Source of the DNA: Nocardioides aquaticus
GTDB taxonomy: Bacteria; Actinomycetota; Actinomycetes; Propionibacteriales; Nocardioidaceae
NCBI RefSeq assembly: GCF_018459925.1
Contig: NZ_CP075371.1
Coordinates: forward strand, 930,001 to 994,000
DNA: 64,000 nt
Reading direction: 5' to 3'
Shown here: piece by piece, positions 25,613 to 35,697 of the stretch
Layout: each line of letters opens with the position of its first letter
Position numbering within the stretch: position 1 is the stretch's first letter
Position numbers and translations under genes: made by a program
Notes under the pieces: model-generated
Told to the model about the DNA's origin: nothing
Databases searched by the model: none
Seen by the model: the letters and a program-made list of their open reading frames with translations, nothing else

Positions 25613-27127
25613 ATGTCCTCCAGTCACGCCGCACCCGCCCGGATCACCCACCTCGTCGCGGGGAGGGCGTGGGAGGGGACCGCGGCGCGGACCAGTGCGG
25701 TGCACGACCCGGCGACCGGGGAGCAGACCGGGGAGCTCGACCTGGCCTCGGCCGACCTGGTGGGCGAGGTGGTCGCCGGCGCGCACGCGGCGTGGCGCGA
25801 GCAGTGGGCCGACGTCTCGCTGGCCCGGCGCACCTCGGTGCTGTTCCGCTTCCGCGAGCTGCTGCGCCGCGACCAGGAGAAGATCGCGGCCCTGATCACT
25901 GCCGAGCACGGCAAGGTGCTCGACGACGCGTTCGCCGAGGTCGGCCGCGGCCTCGAGGTCGCCGAGCTGGCCTGCGGGATCCCGCACCTGCTCAAGGGCG
26001 GTCACACCGACAACGCCTCCGCCGGCGTCGACGTCTTCTCGCTGCGCCAGTCCCTCGGCGTGGTGGCCGTGATCTCGCCGTTCAACTTCCCGGCGATGGT
26101 GCCGCTGTGGTTCGTGCCCCTGGCCCTGGCCTGCGGCAACGCCGTCGTCCTGAAGCCGTCCGAGAAGGACCCGTCCGCGACGTTGGCGATGGCCGCGCTC
26201 TGGACCGAGGCCGGGCTGCCGGACGGCGTGCTCAACGTCGTCAACGGCGACAAGGAGGCCGTCGACGCCCTGCTGACCCACCCGCAGGTCAAGGCCGTCA
26301 GCTTCGTCGGCTCGACCCCCGTCGCCCGCTACGTCTACGAGACCGGCACCGCCCACGGCAAGCGGGTCCAGGCCCTCGGCGGCGCCAAGAACCACATGCT
26401 GGTGCTGCCCGACGCCGACCTCGACCTGGCCGCCGACGCCGCGGTCAACGCGGGCTTCGGCTCCGCCGGCGAGCGGTGCATGGCCGTCTCGGCCCTGGTC
26501 GTCGTGGAGCCGGTGGCTGACGACCTGGTCGCGCGGATCGCCGAGCGCGTGGGGCGGCTGCGTACGGGCGACGGGCGTCGTGGCTGCGACATGGGCCCGG
26601 TGATCACCCGCGAGGCCCGCGACCGGATCGCCTCCTACGTCGCGGCCGGCGCTGAGGACGGCGCGACGGTGGTCGTCGACGGTCGCGAGGGGGAGTACGA
26701 CGCCGACGGTGACGGGTTCTTCATCGCCCCGAGCCTGGTCGACCACGTCACCACCGACATGAGCGTCTACACCGACGAGATCTTCGGCCCGGTCCTGGCG
26801 GTCCTGCGGGTCGCCTCGTTCGACGAGGGGCTGGAGCTGATCAACGCCAACCCGTACGGCAACGGCACCGCGGTCTTCACCCACGACGGCGGCGCCGCCC
26901 GCCGCTTCCAGCGCGAGGTCGAGGTCGGGATGGTCGGCGTCAACGTGCCGGTGCCCGTCCCCGTCGCCTACTACTCCTTCGGCGGCTGGAAGAGCTCGCT
27001 GTTCGGCGACACCCACGCCCACGGCACCGAGGGCGTGCACTTCTACACCCGCGGCAAGGTCGTCACGCAGCGCTGGCCCGACCCGAGCCACGGCGGCGTC
27101 GACCTCGGCTTCCCGAGCAACACATGA
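25613..27127 (+). CDS. mmsA: CoA-acylating methylmalonate-semialdehyde dehydrogenase
   Basis: MmsA oxidises methylmalonate or malonate semialdehyde to propionyl- or acetyl-CoA in valine, inositol or beta-alanine breakdown. The 504-residue aldehyde dehydrogenase has the catalytic Cys289 in GSAGERCMAVSA, the NAD region AVISPFNFPAMVP, SFVGSTPVARY, and the family-specific GGAKNHM motif where ordinary ALDHs carry a catalytic Glu. TAGGTT lies exactly 6 nt before the ATG. Its stop overlaps the next gene by 4 bp. Confidence 0.92.
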   Translation: MSSSHAAPARITHLVAGRAWEGTAARTSAVHDPATGEQTGELDLASADLVGEVVAGAHAAWREQWADVSLARRTSVLFRFRELLRRDQEKIAALITAEHGKVLDDAFAEVGRGLEVAELACGIPHLLKGGHTDNASAGVDVFSLRQSLGVVAVISPFNFPAMVPLWFVPLALACGNAVVLKPSEKDPSATLAMAALWTEAGLPDGVLNVVNGDKEAVDALLTHPQVKAVSFVGSTPVARYVYETGTAHGKRVQALGGAKNHMLVLPDADLDLAADAAVNAGFGSAGERCMAVSALVVVEPVADDLVARIAERVGRLRTGDGRRGCDMGPVITREARDRIASYVAAGAEDGATVVVDGREGEYDADGDGFFIAPSLVDHVTTDMSVYTDEIFGPVLAVLRVASFDEGLELINANPYGNGTAVFTHDGGAARRFQREVEVGMVGVNVPVPVPVAYYSFGGWKSSLFGDTHAHGTEGVHFYTRGKVVTQRWPDPSHGGVDLGFPSNT

Positions 27128-27651
27128 CCCGAGGCACGCAGCCGCACCCGCTCGTGGTCACCCTGGTCCTCGACGACGACACCACCGCCCGGTTCGAGGC
27201 CGAGCGCACCGCGCTCTTCCCGGCCGGGCGCACGAAGGTCGGCGCCCACCTGACGCTGTTCCACGCGGTGCCCGGCGAGCGCCTCGACCTCGTCCGCGCG
27301 CAGGTGGCGGAGCAGGCGCGCCGCGCCCCGTTCACGCTGCCCGTCACCGAGGTGATGGCGCTCGGCAAGGGGGCGGCGTACCGGCTCGACAGCCCCGACC
27401 TGGTCGCCCTCCACGCCGACCTGCAGCGCGCGTGGTGGGACGACCTGACCAGACAAGACCGCCAGCCGCTGCGCCCGCACGTCACGGTGCAGAACAAGGT
27501 CGACGCCGACGTCGCCCGCGCGACCGTCGACCGGCTGCGGGCCGACTTCACCCCGTTCACCGCCACGGGCGAGGCGCTGGCCGTCTGGCGCTACGTCGGC
27601 GGGCCGTGGGAGCCGGTCGAGCGGTACGCGTTCGCGCCGCCCGCCCCCTGA
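27124..27651 (+). CDS. 2'-5' RNA ligase / cyclic phosphodiesterase superfamily protein
   Basis: The 175-residue protein has the two signature H-x-T/S motifs of the 2H phosphoesterase superfamily, HLTLFH near residue 42 and HVTVQN near residue 120, about 78 residues apart. Such proteins act on 2',3'-cyclic phosphates of RNA or nucleotides. It overlaps mmsA by 4 bp and is probably co-translated, although no biochemical link to semialdehyde oxidation is known to me. Confidence 0.85.
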   Translation: MTRGTQPHPLVVTLVLDDDTTARFEAERTALFPAGRTKVGAHLTLFHAVPGERLDLVRAQVAEQARRAPFTLPVTEVMALGKGAAYRLDSPDLVALHADLQRAWWDDLTRQDRQPLRPHVTVQNKVDADVARATVDRLRADFTPFTATGEALAVWRYVGGPWEPVERYAFAPPAP

Positions 27652-27681
27652 GCCGCCAGGGACTGTCCCGTCCCCGGCCCG

Positions 27682-28827
27682 TCAGGGGGCGAGGCTGCGC
27701 GAGCCGCCGGAGCCGTACCGCCGGCGCGGGCTGGTCCCGATCACGCCGGGGTCGCCCGGCGCCACGTCGCCCGAGGTCTCGTCGAGCCACTCGTCGAGCG
27801 CCGGCCAGGTCGTGGTCGCCGCGGCGCGACCGGTGAGCAGCCCGAGGTGCCCGCCGGGCACGATCTCGAAGCGGGTCTGCGGCGCCCCGGTCAGCAGCGG
27901 CTCGACCGCCTTGACCGCGGCGACCGGGGCGATCCGGTCGTTCGCGCCGGCGACGACCAGGACCGGGACCGCGACGTCGGCGAGGTCCACCTCCAGCCCG
28001 TCGGCCGCGTAGGTGCCGCTCGCGAGCCCGGTGCCGCCGAGGAAGCGGTGGTAGAGCTGCCCGTACGCGCGGCCGGGGTAGGCCTCCATCCGGCGACGGA
28101 ACCGCTCGACGGCCTGCAGCTGCGCCCAGTACTCGCCGTCGTCGACGTGCACCGCCAGCGCGAGCGGCCGGGCGACCAGGCGTTGGACGGGCGGCAGCTG
28201 CACGGCCCAGGAGGCCAGCGGCGGGGTGCCGCCGAGGGCGCGGTAGCCCTGGCGGAGCAGCCCGCCCCCCTCGGTGGGGTCGATCAGGGGCCGCGCCGGC
28301 GCCACCATCGGGACGAGGTCGGTGTCGACCGGGGACCCCAGCACGGTCACGGACGCGAGCGGCAGGTCGGCGTCGTGCGCGGCGGCCAGCAGCGCCATCG
28401 TGCCGCCGAGGCTCCAACCGACCAGGTGCACCGGCCGGCCGCCGGCGTGCGCCGAGGTCTCGCGGACCGCGGTGGTCACGGCCTCGGTGACGAAGGGGGC
28501 GAGGGCCAGGTCGCGGTCGCGGAAGGGGACCCGGCCGTACTCGACCAGGTAGGTCGGCCGGCCGCCGCCGACCAGGTGCTCGACCAGGGAGCAGCCGCGG
28601 CGGAGGTCGTAGGCGAGGTCGGGTGCGGCCAGGGACGCCACCAGCAGCACCGGGTCGCCGTCGGTGTGCGCCGAGCCCGGGCGGTAGTGGTGCACCGTGG
28701 CCAGGTCGTCCTCGTGCACCGTGGTCCGCGGGTGGGGGCGCAGGTCGGCGACCCCGCCGCGCAGCACCCGCCGCCCCAGGGTGCCGGCCGCGGCGACGAG
28801 CTGATGGGGCTTGGGCACCAGGTCCAT
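27682..28827 (-). CDS. Alpha/beta hydrolase (PHA synthase-like)
   Basis: A 381-residue alpha/beta hydrolase with the nucleophile elbow GWSLGG (about residue 140), a later Asp in VVAGANDRIAPV, and a catalytic His in GGHLGLL. The spacing and N-terminal region (VLLVASLAAPDLAYDLRRG) resemble class III PHA synthase and its actinobacterial relatives. However, the nucleophile is Ser rather than the PHA-synthase Cys, so a lipase or thioesterase role is more likely. The ATG has TACCGT 6 nt upstream. It is divergent from the glutamate-synthase-like gene. Confidence 0.75.
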   Translation of the reverse strand: MDLVPKPHQLVAAAGTLGRRVLRGGVADLRPHPRTTVHEDDLATVHHYRPGSAHTDGDPVLLVASLAAPDLAYDLRRGCSLVEHLVGGGRPTYLVEYGRVPFRDRDLALAPFVTEAVTTAVRETSAHAGGRPVHLVGWSLGGTMALLAAAHDADLPLASVTVLGSPVDTDLVPMVAPARPLIDPTEGGGLLRQGYRALGGTPPLASWAVQLPPVQRLVARPLALAVHVDDGEYWAQLQAVERFRRRMEAYPGRAYGQLYHRFLGGTGLASGTYAADGLEVDLADVAVPVLVVAGANDRIAPVAAVKAVEPLLTGAPQTRFEIVPGGHLGLLTGRAAATTTWPALDEWLDETSGDVAPGDPGVIGTSPRRRYGSGGSRSLAP

Positions 28828-28937
28828 GTCCCGACGGTAGCCGAGCAGGGCCGGGTCCGGGTCCGTGCCCGGCACCACCCGGCGCGCAGGGGTACCGGGT
28901 GGTGCCGGTGCCCGGGGCGGGGGAGTAGACAGCCCCC

Positions 28938-30506
28938 ATGAGCACCCCCGTCCGTCGTACGGCCCTCGGGGCGCTCGCCGCGCTCGGCGCCGTGGCTGCC
29001 CACGACCTGGTCCAGAAGAAGCACGCCGTGCTGCGCAACTTCCCGGTGGTGGGCCACGCCCGCTACCTGGTCGAGCGGCTCGGCCCCGAGCTGCGGCAGT
29101 ACGTCGTGGCCTCCAACGACGAGGAGCGTCCCTTCAGCCGCGACCAGCGCCGCTTCGTCTACGCCTCGGCCAAGATGGAGAACGCCTACGTCGGCTTCGG
29201 CACCGACAACGACGTCGAGCGGACCGTCGGCTACCCGGTCGTCCGGCACCGCACCTTCCCCGAGCAGCCCGTGGGCGTGATGCCGCACGACGGCGACGAC
29301 GTGCACCTGCCCGGCGCCAAGGTGCTCGGGGGTCCGCGCGGGCGCCGGCACGCGTTCCGCCCGGCCTCGCTGGTCAACATCTCCGGGATGAGCTTCGGCT
29401 CGCTGTCGGGACCGGCCCTGGAGGCGATGAACCGGGGGGCGCACGCGGTCGGGGCGTGGCACAACACCGGCGAGGGCGGCCTGTCGCGCCACCACCAGCA
29501 CGGCGGCGACCTGGTCTTCCAGGTCGGCACGGCCTACTTCGCCTGCCGCGACGACCAGGGCCGCTTCGACCTCGACGCGCTGGCCGACCTGGTGGCAGCC
29601 AACCCGGTGGTGGCGGTCGAGATCAAGCTGTCGCAGGGCGCCAAGCCGGGCCTGGGCGGGATGCTGCCGGGCGCGAAGGTCAACCACGAGATCGCCGAGG
29701 CGCGCGGGATCGAGGTCGGCGAGGACTGCGCCTCGCCTGCCCGCCACACCGCCTTCCACGACGTCGACTCGATGCTCGACCTCGTGGAGCGGATCGCGGA
29801 CCGCACGGGCCTGCCGGTCGGGATCAAGTCGGCGGTCGGCGACCTGCACTTCTGGGACGAGCTGGTCGCGGCGATGGCCGACGGGACCCGCGGCGTCGAC
29901 TTCGTGACCGTCGACGGCGGCGAGGGCGGCACGGGCGCCGCGCCGATGCTGTTCTCCGACTCGGTGGCCTACCCCTTCCGGCTGGGCTTCGCCGAGGTCC
30001 GCCGCCGCTTCGACGAGGCCGGGATCGCCGACCGGGTGACCTTCATCGGCTCCGGCAAGCTCGGCATCCCGGAGAACGCCCTGGTCGCGCTGGCGCTCGG
30101 GGTCGACCTGCTCAACGTCGGCCGCGAGGCGATGCTGGCCGTGGGCTGCATCCAGGCCCAGAAGTGCCACACCGACCACTGCCCGACCGGCGTGGCCACC
30201 CAGAAGGTCCGCTACACCCGCGGCCTGGACCCCACCGACAAGAGCGTGCGGGTCGCCAACTACGTCCGCTCGCTGCGCCGCGACCTGTCGAAGGTCGCGA
30301 GCGCCGTCGGCGTGCCGCACCCGGCGCTGATCACGACCGACGACCTCGACGTGCTCGAGGGCGACCGGCGGCGCACCGGCCTCGGCGAGCTCTACGGCTA
30401 CGGCCCCGGCGGCGGCCGGCTCGGCGACGCGCTGACCGAGGACCTGCGCCGCCTGATGGCCGGTGGCGGGCCCGGCCGGACCGAGGTCAGCTCCCCGGCG
30501 GGTTGA
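28938..30506 (+). CDS. FMN-binding glutamate synthase family protein
   Basis: A 522-residue stand-alone version of the glutamate synthase FMN barrel with a short hydrophobic N-terminus. Visible motifs are [39 protein letters not shown] for FMN binding, [13 protein letters not shown], and a cysteine-rich [13 protein letters not shown] corresponding to the Fe-S region. It lacks the glutaminase domain, so it may use ammonia or oxidise another substrate. TAGACA lies 6 nt before the ATG. Its 3' end overlaps otsA on the other strand by 20 bp. Confidence 0.88.
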   Translation: MSTPVRRTALGALAALGAVAAHDLVQKKHAVLRNFPVVGHARYLVERLGPELRQYVVASNDEERPFSRDQRRFVYASAKMENAYVGFGTDNDVERTVGYPVVRHRTFPEQPVGVMPHDGDDVHLPGAKVLGGPRGRRHAFRPASLVNISGMSFGSLSGPALEAMNRGAHAVGAWHNTGEGGLSRHHQHGGDLVFQVGTAYFACRDDQGRFDLDALADLVAANPVVAVEIKLSQGAKPGLGGMLPGAKVNHEIAEARGIEVGEDCASPARHTAFHDVDSMLDLVERIADRTGLPVGIKSAVGDLHFWDELVAAMADGTRGVDFVTVDGGEGGTGAAPMLFSDSVAYPFRLGFAEVRRRFDEAGIADRVTFIGSGKLGIPENALVALALGVDLLNVGREAMLAVGCIQAQKCHTDHCPTGVATQKVRYTRGLDPTDKSVRVANYVRSLRRDLSKVASAVGVPHPALITTDDLDVLEGDRRRTGLGELYGYGPGGGRLGDALTEDLRRLMAGGGPGRTEVSSPAG

Positions 30507-31911
30507 GCTCCTTGTCGTGGACGTTGTCCACGTCGCTGAGCATCCGCATGAACTCCGCGGCCCAGGCGGCGACGTCGTGGGCCAGGATCGTCTTGCGCAT
30601 CGCCTTCATCCGCTTGGTCAGCTCCTTGTCGCCGGCCTCGAAGGCCTGGAGCAGCGCGGTCTTCATGCCGTCGATGTCGTGCGGGTTGACCAGCCACGCC
30701 TGGCGCAGCTCGGCGGCGGCCCCGGCGAACTCCGAGAGGACCAGCGCCCCGTCGTCGTCGAGGCGGCAGGCGACGTACTCCTTGGCGACCAGGTTCATCC
30801 CGTCGCGGTACGGCGTGACGACCATGACGTCGGCCATCCGGTAGAGCGCCGCCATCTCCTCGCGGGGGTAGGAGGAGTGCAGGTAGCTGATCACCGGGCG
30901 CCCGATCCGGCCCAGGTCGCCGTTGATCCGGCCGACGAGGCGGTCGATCTCGTCGCGCAGGATCCGGTACTCCTCGACCTGCTCGCGCGAGGGCACCGCG
31001 ACCTGCACGAACACCGCGTCCTCGACGTCGAGGTGGCCGTCGCGCACCAGCTCGGAGAAGGCGCGCAGCCGGGCCACGATGCCCTTGGTGTAGTCGAGCC
31101 GGTCGATGCCGAGGAACACCTTGCGCGGGTTGCCGAGCTGCTCGCGGATCGCCGCGGCGCGCTCGGCGACGGGCTCGGAGCGGGCCAGGGTCTCGAAGCC
31201 CTTGGCGTCGATCGAGATCGGGAACGCCTCGGCGCGCACGGTCCGCCCGTCGGGCAGGTAGACGAGCTCCTTGTGCGTCTTGTGCCCGACCCGCTGGCGC
31301 ACCAGGCGTACGAAGTTCTGCGCGCCGCCGGGCAGCTGGAAGCCGAGCAGGTCGGCGCCGAGCAGGCCCTCGAGGATCTGGCGACGCCACGGCAGCTGCT
31401 GGAACAGCTCGGCCGGCGGGAACGGGATGTGCAGGTAGAACCCGATGCGCAGGTCGGGACGCAGCTCGCGGAGCATCTGCGGGACCAGCTGCAGCTGGTA
31501 GTCGTGCACCCAGACCGTGGCGCCCTCGGCGGCCAGCGACGCGGCCTTCTCGGCGAAGCGCCGGTTGACCGAGACGTAGACGTCCCACCACTCGCGGTGG
31601 AACTCCGGCTTGGCCACGAGGTCGTGGTACAGCGGCCACAGGCAGCCGTTCGAGAAGCCCTCGTAGAAGCCCTCGATCTCCTCGGCGGTCATGCTCAGCG
31701 GGACCAGGTTCATCCCGTCGTCCTCGAACGGCTCGAGGTCCTGGTCGGTGCCGCCGGGCCACCCGATCCAGGTGCCGTCGTTGGCCCGCATCACCGGCTC
31801 GATGGCCGTCACGAGACCGCCGGGCGACTTGCGCCAGGTGGTGCTCCCGTCGTCGTTCTTGACCCGGTCCACGGGCAGGCGGTTGGCCACGATCAACAGG
31901 TCTGAGGTCAC
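30487..31911 (-). CDS. otsA: Trehalose-6-phosphate synthase
   Basis: OtsA transfers glucose from UDP- or GDP-glucose to glucose 6-phosphate. The 474-residue GT20 protein begins [12 protein letters not shown] and contains [47 protein letters not shown] and a late [30 protein letters not shown] stretch (interrupted here only by length). Length and motifs are normal. The partner phosphatase otsB is 2.2 kb away on the other strand. The GTG start has TAGGGT exactly 6 nt upstream. Confidence 0.96.
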   Translation of the reverse strand: MTSDLLIVANRLPVDRVKNDDGSTTWRKSPGGLVTAIEPVMRANDGTWIGWPGGTDQDLEPFEDDGMNLVPLSMTAEEIEGFYEGFSNGCLWPLYHDLVAKPEFHREWWDVYVSVNRRFAEKAASLAAEGATVWVHDYQLQLVPQMLRELRPDLRIGFYLHIPFPPAELFQQLPWRRQILEGLLGADLLGFQLPGGAQNFVRLVRQRVGHKTHKELVYLPDGRTVRAEAFPISIDAKGFETLARSEPVAERAAAIREQLGNPRKVFLGIDRLDYTKGIVARLRAFSELVRDGHLDVEDAVFVQVAVPSREQVEEYRILRDEIDRLVGRINGDLGRIGRPVISYLHSSYPREEMAALYRMADVMVVTPYRDGMNLVAKEYVACRLDDDGALVLSEFAGAAAELRQAWLVNPHDIDGMKTALLQAFEAGDKELTKRMKAMRKTILAHDVAAWAAEFMRMLSDVDNVHDKELNPPGS

Positions 31912-32006
31912 CTCGTCACCCTAGGGCCTGGACCTGCACCGCCCGGTGCACTCCTGGGGGTGAGAACGGGGCGCGGGCCGGGTACGCCGGGGGTCGGTCG
32001 CCGGGG

Positions 32007-33065
32007 TCAGTCGCCGGGGTAGCGGATCCCGACCTGGGCGCGGACGGCGTCGAGCTGTCGCATCAGCGCCGTGGTCTGCGCGTGCGGGACCATCGGGCTC
32101 TCACGCAGCCCGGCGCGCAGGCAGCGGCCGACCTCGGCGGCCTCGTTGCCGTAGCCCCGGCCGAGCACCTCGCCGACCGGTGCGAGGTGCTGCTCGCCGC
32201 CGCCGTGCGCCTCGCCCTGCTCGTCGTCGCCGGCGGCCGGGACGAACACCGCGCCGTCGGGGTGGTGGAAGGAGCCGAGCAGGTCGATCCGGCCGCGGTC
32301 GGTGGCCAGCGCCGCGGTGCGGTCCGACCACGAGGTCAGCGACGCCGACGAGGTGGCCAGCGCGCCGCCGGGGTGGCGGGAGAGCACGGTGACGTCGAGG
32401 TCGACGGCGTCGTCGGAGAGCGCGGCCAGGGCGGTGGTCTCCTCGGCCGGGCCGAGCAGCAGGTGGGCCAGGGTCAGCGGGTAGATCCCCATGTCCAGCA
32501 GGGCGCCGGCGCCGAGGGCGGGGTCGACCAGGCGGTCCTCGGGCCCGGCGTCGACGCGGAAGCCGAGCTCGGCGCGCAGGTGGCGCGGGGTGCCGTACGC
32601 CCCGGTGGCCAGCGCCTCGACGAGCCCGAGGACGACCGGGTGGCAGGCGGTCCACATCGCCTCCATCAGGAAGCGGTCGTGCTCGGCGGCCAGCGCGACC
32701 ATCGTCTCCCAGTCGGCGGCGCGCAGGGCGACCGGCTTCTCGCAGAGCACGTGCTTGCCGGCCTCGAGCGCCAGGCGCACGTGGTCGAGGTGCAGCGAGT
32801 GCGGGGAGGCGACGTAGACCACGTCGACGGCCGGGTCGGCGACCAGGGCGGCGTACGACCCGTGCACCGCGGGCGGGTCGACCGGGTCCGGCCCCAGCAC
32901 GTCGTGGACCAGGGCGGCGGCACGGTCGGCCGAGCGTGCCCCGACCGCCGCGAGCCGGGCGCCGGGCACGTGGGCCAGGTCGGCGGCGAAGGTGCGGGCG
33001 ATCTTGCCGGCGGCCAGGACGCCCCAGCCGACGGGACCGGGGGTGCCGGGGGAGGGTGTGCTCAC
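32007..33065 (-). CDS. Gfo/Idh/MocA family oxidoreductase
   Basis: A 352-residue NAD(P)-dependent sugar or polyol dehydrogenase. The N-terminal Rossmann domain has WGVLAAGKIARTF; the family motif CEKPVAL is at about residue 100; the C-terminal domain binds substrate. It lies between otsA and the DUF3263 gene. Substrate is not evident. The GTG start is preceded by TAGCGT at 7 nt. Confidence 0.9.
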   Translation of the reverse strand: MSTPSPGTPGPVGWGVLAAGKIARTFAADLAHVPGARLAAVGARSADRAAALVHDVLGPDPVDPPAVHGSYAALVADPAVDVVYVASPHSLHLDHVRLALEAGKHVLCEKPVALRAADWETMVALAAEHDRFLMEAMWTACHPVVLGLVEALATGAYGTPRHLRAELGFRVDAGPEDRLVDPALGAGALLDMGIYPLTLAHLLLGPAEETTALAALSDDAVDLDVTVLSRHPGGALATSSASLTSWSDRTAALATDRGRIDLLGSFHHPDGAVFVPAAGDDEQGEAHGGGEQHLAPVGEVLGRGYGNEAAEVGRCLRAGLRESPMVPHAQTTALMRQLDAVRAQVGIRYPGD

Positions 33066-33116
33066 CGGCGCGACGCTAGTCCACCGCGGGCGGAGGCGGG
33101 TGTCGCGGCGTTGCGA

Positions 33117-33146
33117 ATGACATCGCTGTGGTTCGACGCCTACAGT
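33117..33146 (+). promoter_or_regulatory. Sigma-70-type promoter of the DUF3263 operon
   Basis: ATGACA (33117-33122) and TACAGT (33141-33146) are separated by 18 bp and match the -35 and -10 consensus in most positions. The predicted start leaves a leader of about 30 nt with AGGGAGA ahead of the ATG at 33185. Confidence 0.6.
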
Positions 33147-33184
33147 GAGCGTCGCACCACTCGACGATCAGGGAGAACACCGCG

Positions 33185-33487
33185 ATGGACGCTCAGCGCG
33201 ACACCGGGGCCGAGCAGGCCGGCGGCCTGCCACCAGCCTCGCTCAGCGAACGCGACCAGGCGATCCTCGAGTTCGAGCGCCAGTGGTGGAAGTACGCCGG
33301 CGCCAAGGAGACCGCGGTCCGCGAGCAGTTCGACATGAGCTCGACGCGGTACTACCAGGTGCTGAACGCCCTGATCGACCGTCCCGACGCGCTCGAGTCC
33401 GACCCGCTGCTGGTCCGCCGGCTGCGTCGCCTGCGCTCGCAGCGCCAGCGCCAGCGCTCGGCCCGCCGTCTCGGCTTCGAGGTCTGA
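33185..33487 (+). CDS. DUF3263 protein
   Basis: A 100-residue protein of the actinobacterial DUF3263 family, with LSERDQAILEFERQWWKYAG and a helix-turn-helix-like FDMSSTRYYQVLNALI followed by an Arg/Gln-rich tail. The layout resembles M. tuberculosis Rv0430, which precedes the LytR_C-domain protein VirR; the same order occurs here. Probably DNA-binding, but function is unestablished. The leader and purine-rich site support the ATG. Confidence 0.88.
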   Translation: MDAQRDTGAEQAGGLPPASLSERDQAILEFERQWWKYAGAKETAVREQFDMSSTRYYQVLNALIDRPDALESDPLLVRRLRRLRSQRQRQRSARRLGFEV

Positions 33488-33492
33488 GGCCC

Positions 33493-34059
33493 ATGAGCAC
33501 TCCGCGTCGTACCCCGTCCACGCACCCGTCCCGGCCCGCGCCCCGCCGTGCGCGCAGCGAGCGCGGTGTGGCCCTGCCCTCCCCGGTCGTCCTGCTCTCG
33601 ATCGTGGCCGTCGCGATGGCTGCGGTGGCCTACCTGTTCACCCAGGGGTCCCCGGAGACCGAGCGCGAGGTCGCCATCGTCAGCCGTGACGAGACCCCCA
33701 GCGCCGCGCCCTCGCCGACCGAGACCCCCTCGCCCAGCCAGGAGCCGAAGGCCGAGCCCGAGAAGAAGACCCCGCCGCCGGTCAAGCGCGACCAGATCTT
33801 CGTGACCGTCTTCAACAACTCCGGGATCACCGGGCTCGCGGGCCAGGTCGGCGGCACCGTCTCCGAGGCCGGGTGGCAGGTCGCCGGCACCGACAACTGG
33901 TACGGCTCGGTCACCGCCACCACCGTCTACTACCCGCCGCAGCTCGAGCGGGCCGCGCGTCAGCTCGCCCTGGACGTCGGTGTCGACCGGGTCCAGCCGG
34001 CCGTCGCCGGCATGGGCGGCGACCGCCTCACCCTGATCCTCACCGCACCGCTGGGCTGA
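33493..34059 (+). CDS. LytR C-terminal domain protein (VirR-like)
   Basis: A 188-residue membrane protein: a basic proline-rich cytoplasmic N-terminus, one membrane helix at about residues 26-47, a Pro/Glu/Ser linker, then a LytR_C domain with VTVFNNSGITGLAG and a terminal LTLILTAPLG. LytR_C domains are linked to cell-envelope assembly; the mycobacterial relative VirR affects envelope integrity and vesicle release. It starts 5 nt after the DUF3263 stop, so the two form an operon. Confidence 0.87.
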   Translation: MSTPRRTPSTHPSRPAPRRARSERGVALPSPVVLLSIVAVAMAAVAYLFTQGSPETEREVAIVSRDETPSAAPSPTETPSPSQEPKAEPEKKTPPPVKRDQIFVTVFNNSGITGLAGQVGGTVSEAGWQVAGTDNWYGSVTATTVYYPPQLERAARQLALDVGVDRVQPAVAGMGGDRLTLILTAPLG

Positions 34060-34109
34060 TCACCGGGCCGCGGCCCGGACGGGGCCGGGTGCGTGGTTGG
34101 CTACCTCCC

Positions 34110-34955
34110 GTGGAATTCACCACCGAGCGCGGGGAGCAGCGCTACGCCGCCCTGGTCCGTGCCCTGCCCGACGTCGTCGTCGGCCTCGACTTCGACGGCA
34201 CGCTGGCCCCGATCGTGGAGGACCCCGAGTCCGCCCACATCCACCCCGACGCCGCGGCGGCGCTCCTCGAGCTGGCCGACCAGGTCCTCGCGGTCGCCGT
34301 GATCACCGGCCGGCCGGCCCGGCAGGTGCTCGACCTCGGCGGTCTCGAGGAGGTCGGCCGCGGCTTCGCCGAGCGGGGCTGCGAGCTGTTCGTCTTCGGC
34401 CAGTACGGCCACGAGCGCTGGAGCTCGTCGTCGACCCGCGTGGTCTCGCCCCGCCCGCCGGACGGGCTGGCCGCCTTCGAGCGCGACCTGCCGGCCGTGC
34501 TGCGCCGCCACGACGCCGCCGAGGCCTGGGTGGAGGAGAAGGGCCTCGCCGTCGCCGTGCACACCCGGCGGCTGCCGGACGCCAAGGAGGCCTTCGAGCG
34601 GCTGCTGCCGGCGCTGCGCGAGCTGGCCCGGGCCCACGACCTGACCCTCGAACCCGGACGCAACGTGATCGAGGTCCGCTCCCCGGGCGCCCACAAGGGC
34701 CAGGCCGTCGACCGGCTGGTCGAGGAGCTCGACGCGCAGGGCTTCGCCTTCGCCGGCGACGACCTGGGCGACCTGGAGGCCTTCGAGGCGCTCGGCCGGC
34801 TCGACGACCGTGGGCTGAGCACGCTGCGGGTCTGCTCGGCCTCCGACGAGGAGAGCGCCCTGCTGCCCCACGCCGACGTGGTGGTGCACGGCCCCGACGG
34901 CGTGGTCGAGCTGCTGCGCCAGCTGGTCGCCGACGCCGGCACCCGCCGGGACTGA
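34110..34955 (+). CDS. otsB: Trehalose-6-phosphate phosphatase
   Basis: OtsB dephosphorylates trehalose 6-phosphate. The 281-residue HAD protein has the nucleophile motif GLDFDGTLAPI, the VITGRPARQVLDL second motif, the substrate cap region with GRNVIEVRSPGAHKG, and the metal-binding GDDLGDLEAFEAL. The GTG at 34110 puts the HAD motif at the usual distance and follows a TTGGCT hexamer at 7 nt. Together with otsA it gives a complete OtsAB route. Confidence 0.94.
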   Translation: MEFTTERGEQRYAALVRALPDVVVGLDFDGTLAPIVEDPESAHIHPDAAAALLELADQVLAVAVITGRPARQVLDLGGLEEVGRGFAERGCELFVFGQYGHERWSSSSTRVVSPRPPDGLAAFERDLPAVLRRHDAAEAWVEEKGLAVAVHTRRLPDAKEAFERLLPALRELARAHDLTLEPGRNVIEVRSPGAHKGQAVDRLVEELDAQGFAFAGDDLGDLEAFEALGRLDDRGLSTLRVCSASDEESALLPHADVVVHGPDGVVELLRQLVADAGTRRD

Positions 34956-35037
34956 CCCGCCCCGGGCGGCCTGGGGGGCGTACCGGCCCGGCCGGCGCGC
35001 CGCCACGTGCCGGGCGACTTGACGCGTGAGTTCCCGG

Positions 35038-35697
35038 TCAGTGGTCGACGCAGCAGGCCTGCTGGTGGCGGGCCTCGTACGGCACCAGCCCGCGCGCCCC
35101 GCGCTGGACCAGCAGCACGCAGCCGCGGTCGGTCCAGGTCGGGCGGGCCCAGCCGTCGAGGTGCAGGACGCTGTCCGGGGACACCTCGCAGCCGGCCAGG
35201 CCCTCGACCCGCTCCACGGCGGTGGTCGACTCGACCTGCCGGACCGTCAGCGATCCGGCGAGGCGGTCGTGGCCGGCGAAGCGGACCAGCCTGCCGGAAC
35301 GGCGCTGCTCGTGCTCGGCCAGCGCCAGCCACGCGCCGCCGGGGTCGCGCCCGGGACTGGTCAGCCGGATGCTGGCCGTCTGCACCACGACCGCGGAGGC
35401 CGCCAGCTCGCGGCCGGCCCGGGTGAGCAGGGCGGCCGCCAGCGTGGTGTCCAGGTCGGGCGTGGCGTGCCACGTCGCCACCACCACCACCCGGGGCCGG
35501 GGGCCGGGGGCCAGGTGGGTGCTGGCTACCGCCGGCTCCGGCACCCGGCCCAGCGTGGCCGCCCGCACCCACCCGCACACCCGGTCGACGAGGGCGTCGG
35601 CCGCGGCGTGGTCACGGCAGCCCGCGTCGACCGCCAGCCGCAGGGCGGCGACCGGCGCGGGGGCGAGCAGGGAGGCGGGGGCCACGGCGACGCTCAT
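35038..35697 (-). CDS. Hypothetical protein coupled to the PHP protein
   Basis: A 219-residue protein I do not recognise. The N-terminal two thirds are alanine-rich and could be globular; a middle stretch reads VVVVATWHATPDLDTTLAAAL. It ends HQQACCVDH, a Cys-Cys plus His tail that could bind metal. Its ATG overlaps the stop of the PHP-domain gene by 4 bp, so it is very likely co-translated with that His-rich exported protein. No signal peptide is seen, so it is probably cytoplasmic. Confidence 0.72.
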   Translation of the reverse strand: MSVAVAPASLLAPAPVAALRLAVDAGCRDHAAADALVDRVCGWVRAATLGRVPEPAVASTHLAPGPRPRVVVVATWHATPDLDTTLAAALLTRAGRELAASAVVVQTASIRLTSPGRDPGGAWLALAEHEQRRSGRLVRFAGHDRLAGSLTVRQVESTTAVERVEGLAGCEVSPDSVLHLDGWARPTWTDRGCVLLVQRGARGLVPYEARHQQACCVDH